A stretch of DNA of 64,000 bases. Origin: Pseudoxanthomonas sp. PXM02 (GTDB taxonomy: Bacteria > Pseudomonadota > Gammaproteobacteria > Xanthomonadales > Xanthomonadaceae). Shown one piece after another: positions 35,306 to 43,994 of this stretch. Below the pieces are notes generated by a model that made no database searches, had not been told where the DNA came from, and worked only from the letters and a program-made list of their open reading frames with translations. The position numbers and the translations under genes are program-made. Numbering within the stretch: the first letter of the stretch is position 1; each line of letters begins with the position of its first letter. The DNA is taken from contig NZ_JACVAK010000001.1 in NCBI RefSeq assembly GCF_014851805.1, forward strand, positions 1,054,001 through 1,118,000. The letters are read 5' to 3'.

Positions 35306-36739
35306 CTAGCGCGCCATCTGCCGATCCTGCGCTTGGGTCTGCTCTGCCGCCTGCTGCTGCGCCAGCCACTGCTCACCCTGGACTCCCATATGCCGGCCTT
35401 CCGCCGAGCGCGCGAACTCGATGGCGGCACGATCGGCCGAGGCGCTGTCGCCGGACATGACGGCGGCGAGGTAGCGGTCTGTCAGGGATTCGTCCAACCG
35501 CCCGGGCGGTTCATAAAGCATCCCCTGGCGTCCATCGGCTTGTCGGCCCTGCTCCTGCTGCGGTTGCTGAGCACGCTGAAGTTCCCTTCGACGCACCACC
35601 TCGGTGGCCTCCTGCAATCCTCGCTCCACCGCATCTGCATTGATCGCGTCGCGGGTGCGCTCATCGGCCAGTCCGTTCGCCGGTGCAATGCCTGCATCAT
35701 CCTGGAATCGACGGACTGCCTGTTGCGTCGCGTTGTCATAGCTGCGGCTGATGTTCAGTGGACGTCCGTTGCCACCCCGAAAGCCGAGTCCTTGCAACTG
35801 CTCCTGCAATTCGGCGACAGAATCACCGCGATCACCAGGACCGAGAACCCCATCCTTCAGCGGCCCATGCAGATCCATCATGGTCTTGAGCCGGAAGTCC
35901 GGATTGGTCCGCAGGGCATCACCTCGGATCCGGTCAAAAATTGCCGGGTCCACCGTGCCGGTGGTTGGAACTCCGGCCGTGCGCTGGTAACTCCTCACCG
36001 CCTGATCGGTCGAGCGCCCGAAATCTCCATCCGGAGACAATCTTCGGCCCGCAGCATCCGTTATGTTCAAGGCAGCAAGGTATTGCTGCAGTTCGAAAAC
36101 GCGGGCGTTTGCGTCACCGCGCTGGAGCGGCGTATCGGCCCGGCGTGCTTCCTCCAAGGGCGTCAGATCGACGCCGTCGCGCCGGACTGCGATAACCAGG
36201 TCACCAACACTGGGCTCCCAGGCTCGAGCAAGCGCCGCGACATCAGCTGCCCGGTCAGTGCCATTCACGATCCTGCGAGCGTTCGCGTAGTCAGTTCTAT
36301 CAGCGGTGACGTAGTCGTCCAATCTACGCCCAGTGAAATGCCCATCACGCATACCCACAACCAGGACACGCGATGCCACCTCCGGATCTGCAGCAAGAGA
36401 CGGATTATCCAGCAACTCGTTACCTCGCCCCAAGGTCTCGCCGAGATCCCGATAGTTCTCCCAATGCGTCAGGTGCGCGTAGCCGCGCCCGAAATACTCT
36501 TCGCCACTTCCATAGCCAGCTCGCTCGCCCCCTCTATAACCGATCTCCGCCGCCTGCTTCCTACCGCTGCTCTCTTCAGGACTAGTGAAGTTCTGGCTTT
36601 CGTGCTCGGCAGTCGCCAGCACGTAGGCAATCTGGCGCTCATCCGTGACGCCCTCTTCCAGGCAGGTTCGCACGATCAGTCGCACTGTCTGTTCACGCGT
36701 GATCGGGGATGCAGCGCTGCGTCCGTATCCGTCGCTCAT
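35306..36739 (-). CDS. GH19-like peptidoglycan hydrolase with peptidoglycan-binding domains (probable X-T4SS effector, XAC2609-like)
   Basis: A 477-residue protein without a signal peptide. Residues ~12-180 resemble GH19 lysozyme-type domains: candidate catalytic Glu in LATAEHESQNF and the family block YFGRGYAHLTHWENY. Residues ~206-270 are a PG_binding_1 domain (GDANARVFELQQYLAALNIT), a second such region follows at ~304-367, and the tail (residues ~385-477) is Gln-rich with MGVQGEQWLAQQQAAEQ. The plan matches Xanthomonas XAC2609, a type IV-secreted bacterial-killing effector, but the canonical XVIPCD motifs are not clear. ATG 36739 overlaps the upstream lipoprotein stop. Confidence 0.82.
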   Translation of the reverse strand: MSDGYGRSAASPITREQTVRLIVRTCLEEGVTDERQIAYVLATAEHESQNFTSPEESSGRKQAAEIGYRGGERAGYGSGEEYFGRGYAHLTHWENYRDLGETLGRGNELLDNPSLAADPEVASRVLVVGMRDGHFTGRRLDDYVTADRTDYANARRIVNGTDRAADVAALARAWEPSVGDLVIAVRRDGVDLTPLEEARRADTPLQRGDANARVFELQQYLAALNITDAAGRRLSPDGDFGRSTDQAVRSYQRTAGVPTTGTVDPAIFDRIRGDALRTNPDFRLKTMMDLHGPLKDGVLGPGDRGDSVAELQEQLQGLGFRGGNGRPLNISRSYDNATQQAVRRFQDDAGIAPANGLADERTRDAINADAVERGLQEATEVVRRRELQRAQQPQQEQGRQADGRQGMLYEPPGRLDESLTDRYLAAVMSGDSASADRAAIEFARSAEGRHMGVQGEQWLAQQQAAEQTQAQDRQMAR

Positions 36740-37593
36740 TTCTTTGGCTCCCCTTCCAGTTTCATCCAAGAGTCGTCGGAGATGTCTTCACTCTCGATCG
36801 CATTTTCTCCGCAGGTGGTGTAGTCCCTTCTCGCCAGGATCTCCGCGCCATCTCCACGGATTCCAATCAGCTTCTCGCCACGGTCGCACGGACCGCTGCG
36901 ATACCACGCGAACAGTCGACCATCAATGATGCGCGACAAGGAGTTCCCTTCCATCAGCTTTGCCAATGCCTTGTTCTCGACCAAGCGCCGGGCCTCCTTG
37001 TCGTACAGATAGTAGGTATAGGACGGGTCCCCATAGGTGCCATCGGGACCGCTCCAGACCACCAGATCCTCGTGGCCATCCATGTTGATGTCGGACAGGA
37101 TGATGGCGTGCGTATCATCTCCGAACGCCCAACGCACCGATCCTCGGAAGCCTGTCCTTTCAGGGTGGCGCGGCGGAATCGCGACTCGAATCCAGACCTC
37201 TGGAAGCGACAGCGTTTGTCGGCGAAGCTTCGAAGTCGAGATCGTCAGTTTGACGTTGCTGCAGATAAGCCTGTTGATCATCCGGTGAGAACAGCCATCC
37301 GACTGGAGGATGATCGCGGCGTCGCCAAGGCGCATCTCCATGAACCCGCTTTCGTCTGGCGTGTCTTCTGCCCACCGTTGTTCAAATGCAACCCCTTGAA
37401 TGTGGTCAACGCGCGTCTTGGCGACGCTATTGCAGCCCGAGAGTGCCGCTAGCGGAAGAAAGGCGAAGAGGATCGCCCGCCAACACCCGTGGCGCAGCGG
37501 ATGGTCGTCTCGTCGGTCAGGGTGATCGTTCTTCGCATCCGCCGGAGCGTGCGCATCCGTAGCTCTGCCGCGGGTGGAGTTTTCAGTCTTCAT
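36736..37593 (-). CDS. XAC2610-like immunity lipoprotein
   Basis: A 285-residue lipoprotein with an unusually long charged n-region (38 residues) before the hydrophobic segment and lipobox (AILFAFLPLAALSGC, Cys54). The mature part carries IILSDINMDGHEDLVVWSG, an Asp-rich VCBS/FG-GAP-like loop, followed by SYTYYLYDKEARRLVENKAL. XAC2610 of X. citri, the inhibitor of XAC2609, has this layout. Its stop overlaps the effector start (ATGA), so immunity is translated before the effector. AGGAGGG precedes ATG 37593. Confidence 0.8.
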   Translation of the reverse strand: MKTENSTRGRATDAHAPADAKNDHPDRRDDHPLRHGCWRAILFAFLPLAALSGCNSVAKTRVDHIQGVAFEQRWAEDTPDESGFMEMRLGDAAIILQSDGCSHRMINRLICSNVKLTISTSKLRRQTLSLPEVWIRVAIPPRHPERTGFRGSVRWAFGDDTHAIILSDINMDGHEDLVVWSGPDGTYGDPSYTYYLYDKEARRLVENKALAKLMEGNSLSRIIDGRLFAWYRSGPCDRGEKLIGIRGDGAEILARRDYTTCGENAIESEDISDDSWMKLEGEPKK

Positions 37594-37620
37594 AGAGCCC
37601 TCCTGGCTGTCGGTCGTGTC

Positions 37621-38610
37621 TTAATCGAGATAGCGATCGGCGCTGCTCTCGTATCCCTGGTCGCATGTCGGCAAACCCGATGATCGGCATGGCCAGAGTG
37701 CTGATGGCACCCTTTCGCGCGACGCCATGCGGCGCCCGTTCCAGACCAGGAAGCCGAAATGCGCAACGTTTCCGGTACCCCAGTAGTCGTCCTTGAAAGC
37801 GCGCGCGTCCGAGCTCGGCATGCCGGGCGGCGTGTACTCGCCCTCCTGGACGGGGCGCAGCACCCAACGTAGCGCCGGAACGTAAGCCAGCCTGCTGATA
37901 TCCAACTGGATGTCGCCATCGACTGCGTCGCCCGTTGCTCGAACATATCGTCCATAGCGGCGACCCTCGTCGCCAGCCAGCCGTGGCGCAGGCGGCGCCA
38001 GCTCCGCGGTCACATCCTTCGGAACCCCGCCTTTGTCTACCCGATACAGGGTGAAGTCCCTCAGGTACGCTCCTTCGGGACGGCATTCGGGTTCCGAGAG
38101 CCTGCCACTTCCGGGCAGCGGGGCTGCGCACTCTGGCCCATACGCCAGATAGACGGTGACGTCGGGATCCGGCCCTTCGAACGAGCGGATCCAGAACGGA
38201 CGGTAGTGATGGATCACGACGAGGATGTCGGGGCGCGCACCCAATCCCTCGACAAGCTTGAAACTGTGCTTGGAATGCGAGAGCTGATTCTTCTCATGTC
38301 CAGACAGGAATGGGTGCCCGTTCGGGATGTTTCGGAGAAACGAAGCGAAATACTCCGGAAGATGGCCGCTGCACGCCATGTCCTCCAGCGGCGCATCGGT
38401 AATCGCCGCCGGACCACAGTCGGCCCCCATCGCGCGCTCTTCAACGAAATTGACGACCGCAGGAGCATCAGGTGCTTCGGGCATGACAGCGACCGGAAGA
38501 CGTTGCGGTTGAGGCGATTCGGCGTGAGCGAGATCTGAAAGGGGGACGCAGGCGGCGAGTGGAAGGAGCAGCATCAAACCTGCCACTGATACCGATGCAC
38601 TGAACGACAT
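37621..38610 (-). CDS. Lipoprotein, first gene of the effector-immunity operon, paralogue of the 32825 gene
   Basis: A 329-residue lipoprotein (GLMLLLPLAAC, Cys21) whose mature region shares blocks with the N-terminal half of the 594-residue protein: RSFEGPDPDVTVYLAYGP, LAYVPALRWVLRPVQEG and HFGFLVWNGRRMASRERVP. It begins with GGAGGT upstream of ATG 38610, and the XAC2610-like gene starts 27 bp after its stop, so it is probably part of the same operon. Known function: none. A second immunity or cell-wall-protecting factor is a reasonable guess. Confidence 0.78.
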   Translation of the reverse strand: MSFSASVSVAGLMLLLPLAACVPLSDLAHAESPQPQRLPVAVMPEAPDAPAVVNFVEERAMGADCGPAAITDAPLEDMACSGHLPEYFASFLRNIPNGHPFLSGHEKNQLSHSKHSFKLVEGLGARPDILVVIHHYRPFWIRSFEGPDPDVTVYLAYGPECAAPLPGSGRLSEPECRPEGAYLRDFTLYRVDKGGVPKDVTAELAPPAPRLAGDEGRRYGRYVRATGDAVDGDIQLDISRLAYVPALRWVLRPVQEGEYTPPGMPSSDARAFKDDYWGTGNVAHFGFLVWNGRRMASRERVPSALWPCRSSGLPTCDQGYESSADRYLD

Positions 38611-38818
38611 ACAGACCTCCTGTCAGAAGCAGCATTCCTTTGGATGGATCGTCGAGACGTTCGCGAACGTCGTGCCATCGATCCTGATGGCCTGTCTACA
38701 CCGCGCGCCAAGGAAATGCACTTACACGAATCTGCAGTCTCCGAGTTTCGGCAACCGGGTGCCGGGGGATTTCTGATTTCCATCTCGCGTGAGTACGCTG
38801 AAACCGCGCGAACGCAGC

Positions 38819-38850
38819 AAAAAAAGAACCCCGGCCAATGCCGGGGTTCT
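38819..38850 (-). terminator. Rho-independent terminator of the subtilase gene
   Basis: On the minus strand AGAACCCCGGC and GCCGGGGTTCT form an 11-bp stem with a short loop followed by TTTTTTT. It lies 39 bp after the stop of the protease gene and separates it from the effector cluster. Confidence 0.9.
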
Positions 38851-38888
38851 TCATGCACGTCCTTGCGCACTCCCCTGGGGGACGATCC

Positions 38889-40679
38889 TTAGAAAGTGAC
38901 ACTCCAGCTGTTGATGTAGCCCACGTCGGCCGCGGCGCGGTCGCGGACGCGCAGGGACCACGAGCCGTTCAGCGCTTCGCTGGACAGGTTGACCGTGTAG
39001 GTTTGGTTGATGTTGTCCGCGCTGCCGCCGGTGCGGTTGTGCAGGTTGTAGACCGAGCCATCGGGCGCGACGAGGTCGACGATCAGATCGCCCTTGTACG
39101 TGTGCACGATGTTCACCGCCACCTGCGCATTGCTCGGCGCATTGCCCGTACGGCCCGACACCGCAATCGTGCTGCTCACACCCGTCGTGTTGTTGTCCGG
39201 GATGTTGACGTCGGTGCCGTTGGTGTAGGTCTGCGTGCCGCCACCCGGCGGCGTACCGCCCTGCGCGGCGACCACCGCGGCATCGGCATCGACGATGCCC
39301 GCACCGCAACCACCCGAACACGTGCCCGGCAACGGACGCGCGGTGTTCTTGATGATGGTCTCCACCTGCGACGGCGTCAGCGGCGACGGCGCGACCGCCT
39401 GCATCAGTGCGACCACGCCGGCCACGTGCGGTGCCGCCATCGACGTGCCGTTGTACGACGCGTAGCTGGCGCTGCCCGGCGTGGTGGTGCCGGTGTTGAG
39501 CGTGGACAGGATGCTGGCGCCCGGTGCGGAGATGTCGATGCCCGTGCCGTAGTTGGAGAAGCTGGCGCGCGAGCCGGCCGAGGTCGTCGCCGCCACGGCG
39601 ATGACGTTGGGGCAGTTCGCCGGTACGGCCGTGGAGACGTTGGCGTTGCTGTTGCCCGCCGCCACCACCACCGTGGTGCCGCGACCGACGGCGCCGTTGA
39701 TCGCGTTCTGGTAGGTGGCCGAACACGTGCCACCGCCGCCCAGCGACATGTTGATCACTTCGGCCGGGTTGGCATTGGTGGGCACGCCGCTCACGGTCCC
39801 GCCCGAGGCCCAGGTGATCGCGTCGGCGATGTCCGAGGTCAGACCGCCGCAGCGACCCAGCACGCGCACCGGCACGACTTTCGCACCGAATGCGGTACCG
39901 GCCACGCCGGTGCTGTTGTTGGTGACCGCGGCCACGGTGCCGGCCACATGCGTGCCGTGCCAGCTGGAGTTGCTGACCGGCGAACCGCTGTAGCACTCGT
40001 TCGCCACCGGGTTCCAGTCGCCTTCGTCGTTCGGATTCGAATCGCGGCCGTTGCCGTCGCGCGAGACGAAGGTGTCGCTGATGAAGTCGTAGCCCGGCAG
40101 GATGTTCGCGTTGAGATCGGCATGGTTGGTGATGCCGGTGTCGATCACCGCGACCACCACGCCTGCGCCGGTGGACTTGTCCCACGCCGGACGCACGTTG
40201 ATGCCCGACGCGGTGGTGCCGAAGCCCCACTGCTCTGACAGGCGCGTGTCGTTGGGCGTCAGCACGGCGTACATGCGCTGGTCGACTTCCACGTATTCGA
40301 CGTTCGGATCCGCGGCCAGCTGGCGCATCAGCGATTCGGCTTCCACGCGGTCCAGCTTGCGGTCGGCGCGCACGACGTCCGCACCACCGGCGGCCAGCCG
40401 GCGCAGCTTCTGCAGGCCCAGCGCGCGACCGCCACGCTTGGCGACACCGGCACTGGCGGCCGTGGTCAGCGAGCGCTGCAGCTGCGTCGCATTGGTGCTC
40501 TCGGTACTGCCGTCGCGGTACTTCACGATGAAGCGATCGTAGCCACCGGGTTCTTCCACCTGTAGGCCACTCATGTCGACGCGACCGGCCATGGCAGGCA
40601 GTGCGTACAACGACGCCAGCACGGCCGACGACAGGCACAGCAGGCGGACACGCGAACCACGCTTTGCAAATCCGGACAT
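38889..40679 (-). CDS. Secreted S8 subtilisin-like serine protease with P-type C-terminal domain
   Basis: A 596-residue pre-pro-protease: signal peptide (LLCLSSAVLASLYALPAMA), an inhibitor-I9-like propeptide (~45-135), and an S8 catalytic domain with Asp180 (VVVAVIDTGITNH), His241 (SSWHGTHVAGTVAA) and Ser413 (GTSMAAPHVAG). A Gly/Thr linker and a proprotein-convertase P-like beta domain (~480-596, KGDLIVDLVAPDGSVYNL) follow. ATG 40679 has GGGAGAG upstream; the frame upstream is leader. It is typical of xanthomonad extracellular proteases, probably exported by the type II pathway. Confidence 0.95.
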   Translation of the reverse strand: MSGFAKRGSRVRLLCLSSAVLASLYALPAMAGRVDMSGLQVEEPGGYDRFIVKYRDGSTESTNATQLQRSLTTAASAGVAKRGGRALGLQKLRRLAAGGADVVRADRKLDRVEAESLMRQLAADPNVEYVEVDQRMYAVLTPNDTRLSEQWGFGTTASGINVRPAWDKSTGAGVVVAVIDTGITNHADLNANILPGYDFISDTFVSRDGNGRDSNPNDEGDWNPVANECYSGSPVSNSSWHGTHVAGTVAAVTNNSTGVAGTAFGAKVVPVRVLGRCGGLTSDIADAITWASGGTVSGVPTNANPAEVINMSLGGGGTCSATYQNAINGAVGRGTTVVVAAGNSNANVSTAVPANCPNVIAVAATTSAGSRASFSNYGTGIDISAPGASILSTLNTGTTTPGSASYASYNGTSMAAPHVAGVVALMQAVAPSPLTPSQVETIIKNTARPLPGTCSGGCGAGIVDADAAVVAAQGGTPPGGGTQTYTNGTDVNIPDNNTTGVSSTIAVSGRTGNAPSNAQVAVNIVHTYKGDLIVDLVAPDGSVYNLHNRTGGSADNINQTYTVNLSSEALNGSWSLRVRDRAAADVGYINSWSVTF

Positions 40680-41105
40680 CAGACTCTCCCTCAAAGTTGT
40701 CGAAAGCCGCCAAAGCGGCAAGAGCCCGGTCGAGGGCGCGAGGTTGGCACGGGAGGGGGTGGACAGGCTGTTGCGTTCGACCGGGTGCACGTCATGCAAT
40801 GCATGGCGCAAGGACGACGCTAACGGAGCGCGTCGAAATGAATCAGCGATGAAGGACACACTTCACTGCATCATGTTTCAAACGTAATCATTGGAATACA
40901 TGCATGAAGCGATAGTCACCGGTAGACATCGCTGCGTAGATTCATTTACGTGGCAAGCGCGTGATGACTAGCGATTTTTTATTCGCAACGTGCGCTTCGA
41001 TTTACGCAAACAGGATGTCGTTGACGTCGTGCACTGTGACTCGCCAACGCGTCGTCGCGCGTGTATTGATGGCATGCAGGCAAGGACGACAAAAAGGAGA
41101 GCAGG
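40680..41105. other. Regulatory-length intergenic region between divergent exported-protein genes
   Basis: A 426-bp gap with no convincing gene. The middle (about 40850-41000) is distinctly AT-richer than the surroundings, with stretches such as GATTTTTTATTCGC, as expected for divergent promoters of the protease and the 41106 gene. No operator could be recognised. Confidence 0.5.
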
Positions 41106-41654
41106 ATGAAAGGATGCCGCACGCAATATCTTGGGCTGGCCTTGGCCATCGCATGCGCGGAGTGCCTCGCGTGGACGCCGTCCACGATGTCCGGCGGCGA
41201 CCAGGCGGAGACGCAAGAGGGGGCTGCCCCTTTGACCCGATTGCCGGACATTTTTACCGGTGTCTGGTATCCCGACGACGCAGAGGGCGCCTCGGAGTGC
41301 GAGAGATATCGGGCACTGCTGCCTGTCAGGAGCGGGCATGACGGCGTCGATATCGTGCCGGTAGGCAGTCTGGTGATAACCCCGGGCCTGATTCAGGCGG
41401 TCGCCGAGTATGGCGAAGGAAATTTCTATGCCGTCGACCGTATCGAAGCGGAAGGCGCGGGCGCGTGGCGAGTCACCACACGACTCGGCATCGATGTCCT
41501 GCCGGATGAGTCGTCAGAAGAGGAACCCGTCGTGACCCGGCTTTCGCTGCGCGGGGACAAGCTTCACTGGGAGCCTGACGGACGACGCGGGGATGCTTCC
41601 CTGAGGTACTCCAGATGCGATGTCGAACGCACTGACGGCGAGAAGCACCCATGA
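41106..41654 (+). CDS. Small exported protein of unknown function
   Basis: A 182-residue protein with a signal peptide (MKGCRTQYLGLALAIACAEC). The mature region opens with IFTGVWYPDDAEGASECERY and is rich in Glu/Asp with two later cysteines. The opening F-x-GVW and overall size resemble the 32086 lipoprotein, though no lipobox is clear. AAGGAGAGCAGG precedes ATG 41106. It stands alone, divergent from the protease and convergent with ilvE. No family recognised. Confidence 0.68.
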   Translation: MKGCRTQYLGLALAIACAECLAWTPSTMSGGDQAETQEGAAPLTRLPDIFTGVWYPDDAEGASECERYRALLPVRSGHDGVDIVPVGSLVITPGLIQAVAEYGEGNFYAVDRIEAEGAGAWRVTTRLGIDVLPDESSEEEPVVTRLSLRGDKLHWEPDGRRGDASLRYSRCDVERTDGEKHP

Positions 41655-41714
41655 TGTACCGCAATGCCACGATAACGACTGCCGTGAGCCATCCCGAAGG
41701 TCGTAAGACCATGC

Positions 41715-41744
41715 GAAACGGGCCGTCTTTCAACGGCCCGTTTC
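41715..41744. terminator. Bidirectional terminator between the 41106 gene and ilvE
   Basis: GAAACGGGCCGT / ACGGCCCGTTTC form a 12-bp stem with a 6-base loop between two convergent genes. Confidence 0.85.
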
Positions 41745-41759
41745 GATCAAGACACGGCG

Positions 41760-42866
41760 TCAGTCGCGCAGCTTCACCAGCCAGCCATGGCGATCCGGCA
41801 GGCGGCCGTACTGGATGTCGGTGAGCTCCTTGCGGATGCCCATCGTCACTTCGCCGGCCGGCGCACTGATGTCGCCGACTTCGAAGCCCTTGCCCTTCAG
41901 CTGGCCGATTGGCGTGATCACCGCGGCGGTGCCGCAGGCGAAGACTTCGACGATGTCGCCCGAGGCGACGCCCTGCTTCCACTCGTCGATGGAAATCTTG
42001 CGCTCTTCGACCGTGTGGCCGCGGTCGCGTGCGATCTGGATGATGCTTTCGCGGGTGATGCCTTCCAGGATGCTGCCCGACAGTTCCGGCGTGACGATGC
42101 GGCCGTCCTTGTAGACCAGGAACACGTTCATGCCACCCAGCTCTTCCAGGTACTTGCCTTCCACCGGATCGAGGAACAGCACCTGCGAGCAACCCTGCGC
42201 CTGCGCTTCCTGCTGCGGCAGCAGCGAGGCGGCGTAATTGCCGCCGCACTTGGCCGCACCGGTGCCGCCCTTGCCGGCGCGCGCATAGTCTTCGGACAAC
42301 CAGATGGACACCGGCGCCACGCCCTTGGCGAAGTATGCACCCGCCGGGCTGGCGATGACGTAGTAGCCGGCCTGCTGCGCGGCGCGCACGCCGAGGAAGG
42401 CCTCGGTGGCGATCATGAAGGGACGGAAGTACAGGCTGGTTTCCGGCGCCGACGGCACCCAGTCGCCGTCGATGGCGACCAGCTGGCGCAGCGATTCGAC
42501 GAATTCGTTGACCGGCAGCTGCGGCAGCGCCAGGCGCGCGGCCGAACGCTGCAGGCGCTTGCCGTTGGCATCGGGACGGAAGGTCCAGATGGAGCCGTCG
42601 GCGTGGCGGTAGGCCTTGATGCCTTCGAAGATTTCCTGACCGTAATGCAGCACCGATGCGGCGGGGTCGAGCGACAGCGGACCGTAGGCGCGCACTTCGG
42701 CGTCGTGCCAGCCCTGCGCCTTGTCCCAGGTGATGGCGACCATGTGGTCGGTGAAGTGCAGGCCGAACCCGGGGCTGGCGAGGATGGCGTCGCGCTCGGC
42801 CGTGGTGCGGGCCTTGTCGGAGCGGTTCACGCGGTAGGTCAACGGGGCGGCGTTCATCACGTTCAT
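41760..42866 (-). CDS. ilvE: Branched-chain amino acid aminotransferase
   Basis: This PLP enzyme makes the last step of valine, leucine and isoleucine synthesis. The 368-residue protein is the long, eukaryote-like BCAT form: GQEIFEGIKAYRHADGSIWT near the N-terminus, the PLP-Lys region KCGGNYAASLLPQQEAQAQG, and TPELSGSILEGITRESIIQI. ATG 42866 was taken; ATG 42857 is an alternative. sufT lies upstream 42 bp away on the same strand. No leader peptide of the attenuation type was found. Confidence 0.95.
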   Translation of the reverse strand: MNVMNAAPLTYRVNRSDKARTTAERDAILASPGFGLHFTDHMVAITWDKAQGWHDAEVRAYGPLSLDPAASVLHYGQEIFEGIKAYRHADGSIWTFRPDANGKRLQRSAARLALPQLPVNEFVESLRQLVAIDGDWVPSAPETSLYFRPFMIATEAFLGVRAAQQAGYYVIASPAGAYFAKGVAPVSIWLSEDYARAGKGGTGAAKCGGNYAASLLPQQEAQAQGCSQVLFLDPVEGKYLEELGGMNVFLVYKDGRIVTPELSGSILEGITRESIIQIARDRGHTVEERKISIDEWKQGVASGDIVEVFACGTAAVITPIGQLKGKGFEVGDISAPAGEVTMGIRKELTDIQYGRLPDRHGWLVKLRD

Positions 42867-42908
42867 CTCTTCATTCCTGACGGGTTCTGCAAGGGACGAG
42901 CCGGAGGC

Positions 42909-43460
42909 TCAGAGCATGCCGGTTTCCAGCTTGGCGGCATCGGACATCATGTGGCGGCCCCACGGCGGATCGAACACCAGGTCGACGTCGGCCTCGGCGA
43001 TGGTGGGGATCATCTCCAGCTTGCTGCGCACGTCGTCGACGAGGATCTCGCCCATGCCGCAGCCGGGTGCGGTGAGCGTCATCTTGACCTCGACGCCACG
43101 CTGGCCGTCGTCGCGGGTGGTGAGGTTGGCTTCGTACACCAGACCCAGGTCGACGATGTTGAAGGGGATTTCCGGATCGAAGCAGGTGCGCAGCTGGTTC
43201 CAGACCAGCGCTTCGACCTCTTCATCGCTGGCGTTGTCGGGCAGCGTCAGCGGTTCGGTGGGTTCCTTGCCGATGGCGTCGGCATCCTTGCCCGCGATGC
43301 GGAACAGGTTGCCTTCCACGAAGACGGTATAGCTGCCGCCCAGTGCCTGGGTGATGTAGCCATAGCTGCCGGCCGGCAGGGTGACGAGTTCGCCCTGCGG
43401 CACCAGGACGGCGGCGCAATCGCGGGAGAATTGGACGGGTTCGCTGCTGCGGGAGTACAT
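42909..43460 (-). CDS. sufT: Fe-S cluster assembly protein SufT-like (DUF59)
   Basis: A 183-residue protein with an N-terminal extension typical of SufT (GELVTLPAGSYGYITQALGG) and a DUF59/MIP18-like domain with DPEIPFNIVDLGLVYEANL and LTAPGCGMGEILVDDVRSK. SufT homologues help Fe-S cluster maturation. The gene precedes ilvE and may be co-transcribed with it; ilvD, an Fe-S enzyme of the same pathway, is not in this window. ATG 43460 is supported by homology of the N-terminus. Confidence 0.9.
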   Translation of the reverse strand: MYSRSSEPVQFSRDCAAVLVPQGELVTLPAGSYGYITQALGGSYTVFVEGNLFRIAGKDADAIGKEPTEPLTLPDNASDEEVEALVWNQLRTCFDPEIPFNIVDLGLVYEANLTTRDDGQRGVEVKMTLTAPGCGMGEILVDDVRSKLEMIPTIAEADVDLVFDPPWGRHMMSDAAKLETGML

Positions 43461-43570
43461 GCCGGATCAGATGGGGACGCGCGTGGGGCGCTGCAAGGCG
43501 ACCTATTGTAGCCCCCGGGCCCCGGCCGCCGCGTTCAGGCCGTATCCTTGGCGACCCTTCCGGAGTCTCC

Positions 43571-43984
43571 ATGCCCCCCGCCCCGCGCCGCATCCCCCGT
43601 TGGTTGCTCCCCGTGATGCTCGTCGTGGCCAGTGCCTGCGTGCTGGTGATCTGGGTGGCGCTGGCGCTCTACCTGGGGCGCCAGACCGGCTGGATGGCCC
43701 TGCTGGTTGCCCTGGACGTGGTGCTGGTGCTGCGCCTGGGCGGGATGGCCGCCGGCACGCGCCGCGCGCTGCTGGCCGCACTGGTCACGGTGATCATCTC
43801 GGCGCTGGCGCTGTGGTCCGTGCACGCCACCCAACTCGGGTTCGCGTTCGGGCTGACCCCTTGGGAATCCGCACTCCGGCTGGGTGCGCACCACGGCTGG
43901 ACACTGATCTCCCTCACCACCACGCCGCTGGACGTGGTGGCGCTGGTGGCGGCGCCTCTGCTGGCGGCGTGGTGGACGCGCTGA
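43571..43984 (+). CDS. Small inner-membrane protein of unknown function
   Basis: A 137-residue protein with predicted membrane segments at ~12-33, 40-57, 68-85 and 116-133 and a basic N-terminus (PRRIPRWLLP). No family recognised. It is divergent from sufT and convergent with the phoD-like gene, whose stop is 10 bp away. Confidence 0.65.
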   Translation: MPPAPRRIPRWLLPVMLVVASACVLVIWVALALYLGRQTGWMALLVALDVVLVLRLGGMAAGTRRALLAALVTVIISALALWSVHATQLGFAFGLTPWESALRLGAHHGWTLISLTTTPLDVVALVAAPLLAAWWTR

Positions 43985-43994
43985 CGCTGCGGCG

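Noticed and set aside
41787..43511. 574-codon open frame antisense to ilvE and sufT
   Set aside because: Spans two well-identified genes and their spacer on the other strand; amino-acid composition is typical of a shadow frame.
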